From assembly GCF_965221945.1 (NCBI RefSeq), contig NZ_OZ244925.1, positions 2,666,001-2,730,000 on the forward strand: a DNA stretch of 64,000 nt, in the 5' to 3' direction. Below are positions 19,828 through 27,684 of the stretch, piece by piece; position 1 is the first letter of the stretch; each line of letters opens with the position of its first letter. Position numbers and translations under genes: made by a program. Under the pieces are notes generated by a model, which ran no database searches, was not told the origin of the DNA, and worked only from the letters and a program-made list of their open reading frames with translations. This DNA is from Poriferisodalis sp965221945. Lineage in GTDB: Bacteria; Actinomycetota; Acidimicrobiia; Acidimicrobiales; Poriferisodalaceae.

Positions 19828-21252
19828 TCAGTTTGCGCGTGCCCGGGCGATGGGGGCGCCATCGCGCCGGGGGTACGCCGTCGCGAACAGCAGCGCTTGG
19901 GTGGCAAACAGAACCAGCGCCAACAGCCACACCCAGCGCATCCCGCCGAGGAACTCGTCAGGCGATGCAGGTCGGCCGACAATGCCGATCGCAGCGGCGA
20001 CGCCAAGAGCCACCGAGAGTTGGAAGATCGTCGTGCGGCCTGCGCCAGCCATCGCATATCGAGGGGGGAGCACGTCGCGCATCGCCGCTCCGACCAGCGG
20101 CGCAAAACCGCAGGCGGCGCACAAGCCCACGACCACTCCGGGAATCAGCATGCCCGTGACGTAGCTGGGTTCTGTACCGGTCCACGCCAAGTGCATCGCG
20201 GCTGCGGTCACGCCCAACAACCCGCCTGCGACCAAGAGCGGGCGCGACCCGAACCGATCGGCGAACCGGCCAGCGATCGGGGCAAGCATTGAGGACACCA
20301 TCGGCCCGGGCGCCATGGCGAATCCCGACTTCAGCACCGACCAGCCCCAGCTGCGCTGAAGGAACTCGGGAAGCACGATCAGCCACGCGAAGAAGGCCGT
20401 CGCGAAGGCGACGGTGCCGAGATTGCCGACGAGATAGCTGCGGAGCCGGAACAAGCCCAGGTCGAACAGCGGCGCTGGGTGGCGATGCGAGCGCGCAATG
20501 AACAAGCCCAGCAATACGGCGCCCACCGTCAACGAGGCGAGCGTCCCGAAAGCGGTCCAACCCCAGTCAGATACCTGAACGATGGCCAGCACGAACGCGC
20601 CGACGCCGATCGAGGCCAGGGGCACACCCACGAGGTCGACACGCCGCGCCACCCCTTCGCCTCTGCTCTCGGCCAGCCAGGTCGGTCCGAGCAGCATTGC
20701 CATCAGCGCCACCGGCACGTTGATGAGGAACACCGACCGCCAGCCCAGGGCGTCGACGAGCAGCGCGCCCACTGAAGGGCCAAGCGCCGCTGCCAGCCCG
20801 CCCATGGCGCCCCAGACGCCGATGGCCATCTGCCGTCGCTCGATCGGAAACGCCGTCAGCAGCAGTGCCAGGCCAGACGGGAACTGCAGCGCCCCTCCCA
20901 GGGACTGCAGCACGCGAGCCGCTATCAGCAGCTCAGCGGAAATCGCGAGTCCTGACAGCAGCGATCCGACGGCGAAGATTGCCAGCCCCCACAGGAACAT
21001 CCTTCTTCGGCCGAATCGATCAGCCATCCAGCCTGCTGGCAGCAGCACCGACGCGACGCCGATGTTGTAGGCGGTGATGACCCACGACAGCGAGGCCGCT
21101 GACGCGTCTGGGAATGCTTGAGCGATCTCATCACGAGCCAGCGCGATGACGGTGATCTCGAGCGCCACCATGAAGCCAACGAGCGACGTGACGAACAGTG
21201 TTCGGTACGCAGCTGCGTTCGACGTGGCGTCGGACGGAGGCGGTGCGCTCAT
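19828..21252 (-). CDS. MFS drug-efflux transporter (DHA2, 14-TM type)
   Basis: 474 aa with about 14 hydrophobic helices. Motif A is GWMADRFGRRRMF after TM2 and motif C is the Gly-rich GAMGGLAAALGPSVGALLVDALGW, as in EmrB/QacA antiporters that export drugs by proton exchange. The start codon overlaps, as ATGA, the stop of a 28-codon amidohydrolase-like remnant directly upstream. Substrate unknown; it sits with an oxidoreductase and enoyl-CoA hydratase on the same strand. Confidence 0.9.
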   Translation of the reverse strand: MSAPPPSDATSNAAAYRTLFVTSLVGFMVALEITVIALARDEIAQAFPDASAASLSWVITAYNIGVASVLLPAGWMADRFGRRRMFLWGLAIFAVGSLLSGLAISAELLIAARVLQSLGGALQFPSGLALLLTAFPIERRQMAIGVWGAMGGLAAALGPSVGALLVDALGWRSVFLINVPVALMAMLLGPTWLAESRGEGVARRVDLVGVPLASIGVGAFVLAIVQVSDWGWTAFGTLASLTVGAVLLGLFIARSHRHPAPLFDLGLFRLRSYLVGNLGTVAFATAFFAWLIVLPEFLQRSWGWSVLKSGFAMAPGPMVSSMLAPIAGRFADRFGSRPLLVAGGLLGVTAAAMHLAWTGTEPSYVTGMLIPGVVVGLCAACGFAPLVGAAMRDVLPPRYAMAGAGRTTIFQLSVALGVAAAIGIVGRPASPDEFLGGMRWVWLLALVLFATQALLFATAYPRRDGAPIARARAN

Positions 21253-21335
21253 AGGCCGAGGACTCGGGCGGCGTTGTCACGCAGGTACTTGCGACCATCC
21301 CCGTCGGCAGCCGTCGCCGTCCCGTGGGGGCTCAT
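21249..21335 (-). pseudogene. C-terminal remnant of an amidohydrolase-2 gene
   Basis: A 28-codon open frame ends in GRKYLRDNAARVLGL-stop. The ending YLRDNAARVLGL is the usual last helix of amidohydrolase-2 enzymes. Only 87 bp remain, opening at an ATG within the fragment; its stop overlaps the MFS start as ATGA. This suggests a deletion that removed the enzyme body between the oxidoreductase and the transporter but kept the translational coupling point. Confidence 0.55.
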
Positions 21336-21346
21336 TGCAGCGACGT

Positions 21347-22366
21347 TCAGACCGGCGCGTCAGCAGTGATGACGATCTTGCCGAAGAAGCGTCGCTCCTC
21401 CATGGCCTGGTGAGCCGCAACGCCGTCGGGCAGTGGCACCAGGGAATCGATCACTGGTACAAGCTCGCGCGACTGCACCATCCGTAGCAGCTCATCGAGG
21501 TCGTCGCGCTTCCACCCGTTGGAACCTCGGATGTCCATCTCGGCGGTCCAGATGAACCGCAGGTCAGTCGGCGGGTTGTAGCCAGCGGTAGCGCCGCAGG
21601 TCAGGACACGCCCGCCCTGCCGCACGCATCGCAACGAACGGGCCCAGGTGTCGCCGCCAGTGAAATTGACCACCACGTCGTAGCCGCCCCCGCCGAACAG
21701 GCCGCCGGTCTGTTCTCGGCAGTAGCGGGCAATGTCGACCTCGGAGTAATTGATCGTCTCGTCGGCCCCCAGGTCGGCGAGGCGCTGGCACTTCTCGTCG
21801 GTGCCCGCCGCAGCGATCACTTTCGCACCGAGCAACTTGGAGATCAGCAACGCGCTGGTGCCCACTCCCCCACTGGCGCCCAGGATCAGCACAGTGTCGT
21901 CGGGGCCGACCTCGCCGCGGGTGATCATCATCCGGTGGGCGGTGCCGTACGCGACCGGCAGGCACGAAGCATCCTCGTAAGAAACGTCGTCGGGCAGCGA
22001 GATCAGCTGGCTTTCGCTCACGGTGACGTACTCGGCATAGGCGCCCCACAGGGTGTCGCCGATCATGGAGAACTTGCCGCTCCCGCGATCCCAATGGACC
22101 GGGTCTGCGAGCACCCGGTCGCCCACCGACCATCCCTCGACACCTGGACCGAGCTCGGCAACCTGCCCTGCGGCGTCACAGCCCGGGATGCCCGGCAACG
22201 GCACCCTGATCCCTGGCATTCCCCGGCGTGTGAATACGTCGTGGTAGTTCAGCGAGCAGGCCCGCACCGCGATCCGCACTTCGCCGGGTTGCAACTCGGG
22301 CGTGTCGATGTCGCGATACGACAGCACATCGATGTCGCCGTGCTCCGAGAAGACGATTGCTTTCAT
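21347..22366 (-). CDS. MDR-family zinc-independent quinone oxidoreductase-like protein
   Basis: 339 aa NAD(P)H-dependent medium-chain dehydrogenase/reductase. N-terminal GroES-like domain (MKAIVFSEHGDIDVLSY, GIPGCDAAGQVAELG) and C-terminal Rossmann domain with LILGASGGVGTSALLISKLLGA. GHE(x)2G, the catalytic-zinc motif of alcohol dehydrogenases, appears only as PGCDAAG, so the zinc-independent quinone oxidoreductase or enoyl reductase group is the best fit. It would reduce quinones or enoyl-type substrates. Confidence 0.88.
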   Translation of the reverse strand: MKAIVFSEHGDIDVLSYRDIDTPELQPGEVRIAVRACSLNYHDVFTRRGMPGIRVPLPGIPGCDAAGQVAELGPGVEGWSVGDRVLADPVHWDRGSGKFSMIGDTLWGAYAEYVTVSESQLISLPDDVSYEDASCLPVAYGTAHRMMITRGEVGPDDTVLILGASGGVGTSALLISKLLGAKVIAAAGTDEKCQRLADLGADETINYSEVDIARYCREQTGGLFGGGGYDVVVNFTGGDTWARSLRCVRQGGRVLTCGATAGYNPPTDLRFIWTAEMDIRGSNGWKRDDLDELLRMVQSRELVPVIDSLVPLPDGVAAHQAMEERRFFGKIVITADAPV

Positions 22367-22401
22367 CGCAGTGCCCCTATTCGCCGACCTTCATCGGTCT
22401 C

Positions 22402-23154
22402 TCATGCCGCCGAGGCGCGGTCTCGTTCGACAGATGCGTCCATCTCAGCAAGCACGTCGCCTCGCAGTGCCCGCACCGTGCCGGCGTAGGCACGGGGGTC
22501 GAGCGTGTCGGCCAGCTCCGCAGCTACATCGAGCGCCCGCTCGATGACCGCATCCGGTGCCACCGCCTCGTCGAGGAAGCCGGCTTCTGCCGCACCCACG
22601 CCGTCCAAGAGCCGGGCGTTCGCCACACAGCGCTGCAGGTGACGCTTGGACAGGCGCTCCTTGGAAATCGCCATGGCCCAGTCCGGCAGCGTCAGCGCTA
22701 TTGCCACTTCGTTCAGCCCGATCCGCACGGGCGCATCGGGGCCGACGCGATAGTCGCAACCCAGCAGCAGCAACGCTCCCGCTGCAACGGCGTGGCCGGT
22801 GCATGCGGCCACCACGGGTACCGATGAGCCGTAGGCCCGCCGCACCATTGCGCCACCTGCTGACACCAGCTCGGTCATCGCGCCACGGTCGCCGCCGCGG
22901 ATCACGTTGAGGTCGAACCCCGCAAAGAAAGCCCGTTGGTTGCCGGCGATGACCACCGCACCGATGCCGTCATCGGCCTCGGCTGCATCGATTTGCGCGT
23001 CCAGCGCCGCCAGCATCGACACCGAGAACGCGTTCGCCTTGCCATCGTCCGCCTGGACCAGCAGCACGCTGCCGTGTCGTTCAGCTGAGACCGTGCCATT
23101 GCCTGATTCCCCATTACCCGATGTGCCATTGCCCGGTGTGCCTGCGTCATTCAT
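22402..23154 (-). CDS. enoyl-CoA hydratase/isomerase family protein
   Basis: 250-aa crotonase-fold enzyme. The oxyanion-hole segments are RAFFAGFDL and ACTGHAVAAGALLLLGCDYRVG. The usual second catalytic glutamate region is present as GLNEVAIALTLPDW. The N-terminus has a 5-residue repeat (TPGNG/TSGNG/ESGNG) encoded by 15-bp DNA repeats and not expected to be part of the fold. It probably acts in beta-oxidation of an unusual acyl-CoA. It lies 35 bp from the oxidoreductase, likely one transcript. Confidence 0.87.
   Translation of the reverse strand: MNDAGTPGNGTSGNGESGNGTVSAERHGSVLLVQADDGKANAFSVSMLAALDAQIDAAEADDGIGAVVIAGNQRAFFAGFDLNVIRGGDRGAMTELVSAGGAMVRRAYGSSVPVVAACTGHAVAAGALLLLGCDYRVGPDAPVRIGLNEVAIALTLPDWAMAISKERLSKRHLQRCVANARLLDGVGAAEAGFLDEAVAPDAVIERALDVAAELADTLDPRAYAGTVRALRGDVLAEMDASVERDRASAA
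23095..23139 (-). repeat. three 15-bp tandem repeats at the 5' end of the hydratase gene
   Basis: Codons 6-20 of the hydratase are three imperfect 15-bp units encoding xxGNG. The repeats are in frame and change N-terminal length in steps of five residues. Confidence 0.75.
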
Positions 23155-23227
23155 CGTGCGAATGTTACGGCTGCGCCCCCCAGCGTGCCCGAGCCGAGGC
23201 CAGTGCAGGGCTGGTTAGGGTGCGCCC

Positions 23228-24445
23228 ATGGCCGTACCAGTTGCCGATGTGGAGATGCCCGAACTGGACCTCGATCCGGTGACATGGGAGGAACAGCGGC
23301 GGCTGCTGGTGGATCTGCTCGAAGACCACAACTGGATTGCACGGACGCCACTCGGCTACGTCATCACTCGCTACGACGACGCAACCGCCATGCTGCGCGA
23401 CGACCGTTGGTACTCGGCTATTGGGCTGATCGCGGAGATGCAGGGCTACGACAACCCGGACTTCAAGCGGCGTTCCGGTCGAAACATCTTGGCGATGGAG
23501 GGTGACGAACACCACAGGATCCGTCGCCTCGTCGGACCCGCCTTCACACCGAAATCAGCCGAGCGACTGCGACCGTTCATGGCCGAGGTCATCGACGAGT
23601 TGCTCGATCCGATCTGCGCACGGGGAGAGGCCGAGTTCGTCAGCGAGGTGTGCGAGCCGTATCCGATTCCGATCATCTGCGAGATGCTGGGTGCTCCTCG
23701 CGAGGACTGGAAGCTGTTCGGACGCTTGGCGACGGACATCTTCCGCATCTTCAACGGCAACCTCCACCGGGACGGTCCGGCCATCGTCGCTGCGCAGGAC
23801 GAGATGGAGGCCTACATGACGGCGCTCATCGCCGAGCGCCGGGCGGCGCCGCGTGACGACCTGCTGTCCGACCTCATCGCCGTGTCCGAAGCAGGCGATC
23901 GGCTGTCGACGGAGGAGTTGTTGTCGCTCGCCAACTCACTTCTGCTCGCGGGCACTGACACGACTCGCAACCAGCTCGCGTGCGCGGTAGCGCTGTTCAC
24001 ACAGCACCCTGAACAGTTCCGAGTCCTGGCGGACGATCCATCGTTGGCGCCGGGAGCCGTCGAAGAAGTCATGCGGTATCTCGGCGCGATACGCGGCACG
24101 GCCCGTTACGCCAGCGAGCCGATCACCTACCGCGACATCGAGTTCCCGGCCAACACCTTCATCTTCCCGAGCCTTGTGGGCGCCAATTACGACGGCGAGA
24201 AGTTCGTCGAGCCCACAGACTTCGATATCACGCGCCGTTCAGGCATCCCGCACATGACCTTCGGCAGCGGCATCCATCACTGCTTGGGGGCCTTCTTGGC
24301 CCGGGCAGAGCTGCAGGAGGCATTCAAGGCCATCGCACGCCGCATGCCAAACCTTCAGCTCGCCGGCAACGTCGAGTGGAAGCCGCTCTCGAACGGGATC
24401 TGGGGTCCGACGGTTCTGCCCATCAGGTTCACGCCGGGGCACTGA
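23228..24445 (+). CDS. cytochrome P450
   Basis: 405-aa soluble bacterial P450 mono-oxygenase. I-helix oxygen-activating motif LLLAGTDTTRN (238-248), K-helix ExxR (Glu280, Arg283) and the heme loop FGSGIHHCLG with ligand Cys352 are all present. It hydroxylates a hydrophobic substrate using ferredoxin-supplied electrons; no ferredoxin or reductase is encoded nearby. Setting beside acyl-CoA genes suggests a sterol, terpenoid or fatty acyl substrate. An MFS transporter follows 17 bp downstream. Confidence 0.95.
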   Translation: MAVPVADVEMPELDLDPVTWEEQRRLLVDLLEDHNWIARTPLGYVITRYDDATAMLRDDRWYSAIGLIAEMQGYDNPDFKRRSGRNILAMEGDEHHRIRRLVGPAFTPKSAERLRPFMAEVIDELLDPICARGEAEFVSEVCEPYPIPIICEMLGAPREDWKLFGRLATDIFRIFNGNLHRDGPAIVAAQDEMEAYMTALIAERRAAPRDDLLSDLIAVSEAGDRLSTEELLSLANSLLLAGTDTTRNQLACAVALFTQHPEQFRVLADDPSLAPGAVEEVMRYLGAIRGTARYASEPITYRDIEFPANTFIFPSLVGANYDGEKFVEPTDFDITRRSGIPHMTFGSGIHHCLGAFLARAELQEAFKAIARRMPNLQLAGNVEWKPLSNGIWGPTVLPIRFTPGH

Positions 24446-24462
24446 CCCCAGCCACTCTGCAG

Positions 24463-25776
24463 ATGGGCCGCTTGCCCGACGCCTTCGGGGTCACGCCCGC
24501 CGCGGCAGGACTGGGCGATGCCGTGGCGACGCTGGACCCGGCGGCGGTTGCTGATGCGGCCAGCGACGGGGTCGACTTCGACCGCGTGCGCTGGGGCCGC
24601 GTCGTGCTCGTGGCCTTCTCCGGGGTGGTGTCGCACATCTTCGGTCGGGCCACCATCGGGGTACTGCTCCCCGCTATGGCCCCCGAACTCGGGCTGAGCG
24701 ACACGCTGGTCGGCGCGCTCGGCTCGACGAACATGGGCGCCTACTTCACGGGTGTGGTGATCGTCACGTTCAGCGCGGGCCGTGTCGAACCGTTCACGCT
24801 TCTGCGAGCCGGCATCGTCACGTCGACGATCGGCCTCGTCGTGGTGGGAACGGCGTCGTCTCCGTTCGCTGTGGTGATCGGAACTGCACTGGCGGGCCTC
24901 GGCGGCGGGGGTATCTGGCTCACCGCTCCAGTCATCGCCAGCGAGGGAGTGCCTGCGGCTCGGCGAGGCGCCGCGCTCGGCGTGCTCACCGGCACCATGG
25001 GCGCAGCATTCATCGGCGTTCCCCTGGCAACTGCGGCGATGCGCAACGTGGCTGGCAGCGACGCGATCTGGCGGCCGCTCTGGCTGGGCGAGGCAGCGAT
25101 CTCGATACTGCTGCTCGTTGCGCTGACGCTGTTCGTCAGGGTGGGCCGTACTGAACGGGTCGCCAACGTCGGCGGACTCGCAGCGTTGCGGCAGATCCAG
25201 GGCTGGAAACGGGCCGTCGTGGCGTACATGGCGTTCGCCTATATGACGTCATCGTTCGCAAACTTCCTGGGTCTGGCACTCGAGCGCGACCACGGCTTCG
25301 ACCGCTTGGCCGCCACGCTGGTGTTCTCCGGCATGGGGGCGGGTTCGATGGTCGGCGCTTTGGCCTTCGGCCGTCTCAGCGATCGCATGGGCCGTCCCGC
25401 CACGATGGCGACCGTGATGGCCATCAGCGCATGCACCGGTGTCGTGCTGGCGGCGCGCGTTCCCAATGCAGCAATCATCGTCGCCGCCGTGGTCGTGTTC
25501 GGCGGCGCATCGTTCGCCTACCCATCGCTTACCGCCACGTTTGTGAGCGATCACGTTGCCGACCGCACGTTTGCGGCTGTGCTCGGCACGATGACAATGT
25601 TCTATGGCCCGGTGTCCGTCATCGGTCCAGCGGCGAGCGGTTGGCTCGCTGACAGGACAGGCAATTTCGACGCGACCTACGGAGTCATCGCGGTGATGGC
25701 CCTCACGTCATGCCTCTGCATGGCGACGATGCGCCGTTCTCGAAGTACGGCGCCGCAGCAGGCGCCGACTGGCTGA
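24463..25776 (+). CDS. MFS transporter (YbfB/CynX-like)
   Basis: 437 aa from the chosen ATG, with about 12 hydrophobic helices from residue 45 on and a soluble N-terminal extension. Motif-A-like GRLSDRMGRPATMATV lies in the central loop. Directly downstream of the P450 gene, it may import the P450 substrate or export its product. The start is uncertain: the first in-frame ATG lies inside the P450 gene, and no strong Shine-Dalgarno precedes the one used. Confidence 0.85.
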   Translation: MGRLPDAFGVTPAAAGLGDAVATLDPAAVADAASDGVDFDRVRWGRVVLVAFSGVVSHIFGRATIGVLLPAMAPELGLSDTLVGALGSTNMGAYFTGVVIVTFSAGRVEPFTLLRAGIVTSTIGLVVVGTASSPFAVVIGTALAGLGGGGIWLTAPVIASEGVPAARRGAALGVLTGTMGAAFIGVPLATAAMRNVAGSDAIWRPLWLGEAAISILLLVALTLFVRVGRTERVANVGGLAALRQIQGWKRAVVAYMAFAYMTSSFANFLGLALERDHGFDRLAATLVFSGMGAGSMVGALAFGRLSDRMGRPATMATVMAISACTGVVLAARVPNAAIIVAAVVVFGGASFAYPSLTATFVSDHVADRTFAAVLGTMTMFYGPVSVIGPAASGWLADRTGNFDATYGVIAVMALTSCLCMATMRRSRSTAPQQAPTG

Positions 25777-25790
25777 GCGCTGGCTCAGCC
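25771..25790. terminator. bidirectional hairpin overlapping two convergent stop codons
   Basis: GGCTGAGC-GCTG-GCTCAGCC is a perfect 8-bp stem with a 4-base loop. The MFS stop lies in the left arm and the HU stop in the right arm, so one hairpin could end both convergent transcripts. No U-tract follows, as is common in high-GC actinobacteria. Confidence 0.6.
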
Positions 25791-26066
25791 CTCCATCAGC
25801 TGCTTCTTCATGGCAGCCGCGGTTGCCAGCTTCAACGAGCGGCTCGGGCCAATCTCGATGGACTCGCCGGTCTGGGGGTTGCGTCCCATCCGGGCGCCAC
25901 GTTCGGACATGGAAAAGGTGCCGAATCCTGGCCAGGTGATCTTGCCACCGGCCTTCACCTCCGCCGCGACGAGATCGAAGAACGCTGACAGCGTCCGCTC
26001 TGCGTCGCCCGCAGTTACACCGGCTTGAGCGGCTACCGCCTTAATGGTCTCTGCCTTGTTGGCCAC
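25785..26066 (-). CDS. HU-family nucleoid DNA-binding protein
   Basis: 93-aa histone-like protein that bends and compacts DNA. It shows the HU core WPGFGTFSMSERGARMGRNPQTGESI, including the DNA-arm sequence GRNPxTGE with the intercalating proline. Start is GTG preceded by GAGAGGA at good spacing. It has no Lys/Ala-rich C-terminal tail, unlike mycobacterial HupB, so it is the short form. Confidence 0.95.
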   Translation of the reverse strand: MANKAETIKAVAAQAGVTAGDAERTLSAFFDLVAAEVKAGGKITWPGFGTFSMSERGARMGRNPQTGESIEIGPSRSLKLATAAAMKKQLMEG

Positions 26067-26175
26067 GGTCCAGTTCCTCTCACAAAGGGATTCGGGGTAT
26101 CACCTCAGCACACAAACAGGCCGAAGTGGTGGAATTGCGGCCCGCTGTCTACCGGTATGAGGGCTCCGACGCACC

Positions 26176-26604
26176 TCACGCCTGGGGATCGGCGGGCGTT
26201 TGATGACGCACTTCCACCTTGACATCGAAGGCGTCTCGCAGGCCGTCGCCGACGTAGTTGACCGACAGGACGGTGATCACAATGGCCAAACCGGGGGCCC
26301 ACACGAGCCAAGGCGCAGTCGTCATCAGCCCCTCATTGCCGCCGAGCATGGCGCCACCTGGGGCATCCATCCGAGCAGCGACAGCACCGGCACCACGTCG
26401 AGCACGCTGCCGCCAAGGATCCGGGCCAGCAAGATCAACACCATCAGGCTGGGCAGTGCAAGCAGCGTGTCGGTGATCCGCATCAGTGCGGCGTCGACGA
26501 ACCCAACGCGGTACCCGGCAACGAGGCCGACGCGGGTGCCGAAGACCGATGCCAGGATCGCCACCGACACACCGACCAGCAGCGAGATGCGGCCGCCATA
26601 GAGA
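26176..26604 (-). pseudogene. broken DppC-like peptide ABC transporter permease
   Basis: Two frames carry pieces of one permease: LYGGRISLLVG with VGFVDAALMRITDTLLALPSLM from the middle, and APWLVWAPGLAIVITVLSVN with VGDGLRDAFD from the C-terminus. The cytoplasmic EAA loop between them is missing and the frame changes, so it cannot be functional. Part of a collapsed SBP-DppB-DppC operon. Confidence 0.8.
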
Positions 26605-26785
26605 ACACGGCGACTGCCACGGCCATTACCGCAGGCAGCAGTACTGCGTAGTCCCCCGCGTGCAGGGTGTCAAGGAACAGCAGGCCCATTCCCGGGTACT
26701 GGAACACCTGCTCGGTCACGATGAGACCGCCGATCAACAAACCGATGTCGAGGGCAGCCTGTGTCGTCACCGGGATCAAGATTCC
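26597..26785 (-). pseudogene. DppB-like permease fragment
   Basis: About 60 residues remain (TQAALDIGLLIGGLIVTEQVF, YPGMGLLFLDTLHAGDYAVLLP), the last helices of a DppB-type permease. It is joined out of frame to the solute-binding fragment on one side and to the DppC fragment on the other. Confidence 0.8.
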
Positions 26786-27454
26786 ACTGGTCGGCGATGT
26801 CGGTGTCGGGTTCAAGTTCGTGTGCTGGCAGGACCAGGTCGAACAGCGTCTGCCATGGCGCATGGGGCTCGCTGAACGTGATCACTGCGGTGTGCGGATC
26901 GGAATGGTCGGTGTCGGTGATGAGGTCGTAGCCTGGGGTGCTGAGCGTGCCGGTGGTGTCGAGCGCAGCGCGCCAGGTGAACCGCACGTCGCTGCTGGTG
27001 ATCGGCGTGCCGTCACTCCACGTCGCCGCGGAGTTCAGCTGGAATGTGAGCGTGAAGGTGCCGTCGTCGGCCGTGACGAGGCCACATACGTGTTCTTCGT
27101 GTCCAGCTCCATCAGCCGAGGCAGCACGTGGATCAGCGTCGACCACAGCGTCCACGTGGCGTTCCTGCACGACGTCACCGGGTTCAGGCACTCGGGCCAC
27201 TGCTCTACCGCCAGCACGAGCGTGCCGCCGCCTGGGCTGTCATCGGCGCTGTCCGCGGCGCTGCCTGCGGCCGTCCCGCCGTCGGTGGCTGGGGGCCCAG
27301 ACTCGTCGACCGATGTGCCGTTGCATGCGGTGAGCATCAGCGTGGTCGCGAAGGCTGCGGCAGCCCAGCGCCGTCGCATTGCTTGTCGCGGCATCGCAGC
27401 CTTGGCACGCCTCACGTCGCGTGTTGGCCGATCATCAGCAAACGTTGCTGTCAT
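26772..27454 (-). pseudogene. truncated, frameshifted peptide-binding lipoprotein (SBP family 5)
   Basis: The N-terminal part has a lipobox (TTLMLTAC) and ALVLAVEQWPECLNP-like SBP start (TLVLAVEQWPECLNP), up to LMELDTKNTYVAS. The continuation (DDGTFTLTFQLNSAATWSDG, PHTAVITFSEPHAPWQTLF) lies in another frame, so a single shift occurred near 27085. About two thirds of a normal 500-600-aa binding protein is deleted at the 3' end. Confidence 0.8.
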
Positions 27455-27684
27455 GGCAGAAAAATGCGCTGTACTGACGGCCGTGGGCGGCCGCTGGGCA
27501 TCGGTCAAGGCTGGCGCAGCGCCCTTCCCGCCTTCTCTGCGCAATTTTGCCGTCTGTGGCGGCATTTTGCACAGAGTCGAGGCGAACCGGGCTGACAGGC
27601 ACCGCTGCGGTGCCGCTCGACCTCTGAGCACCTGCAGGACGCGTCTGGCAGAGTTTGCGGGATTCGGCCGGGCATGTCGGCCAA

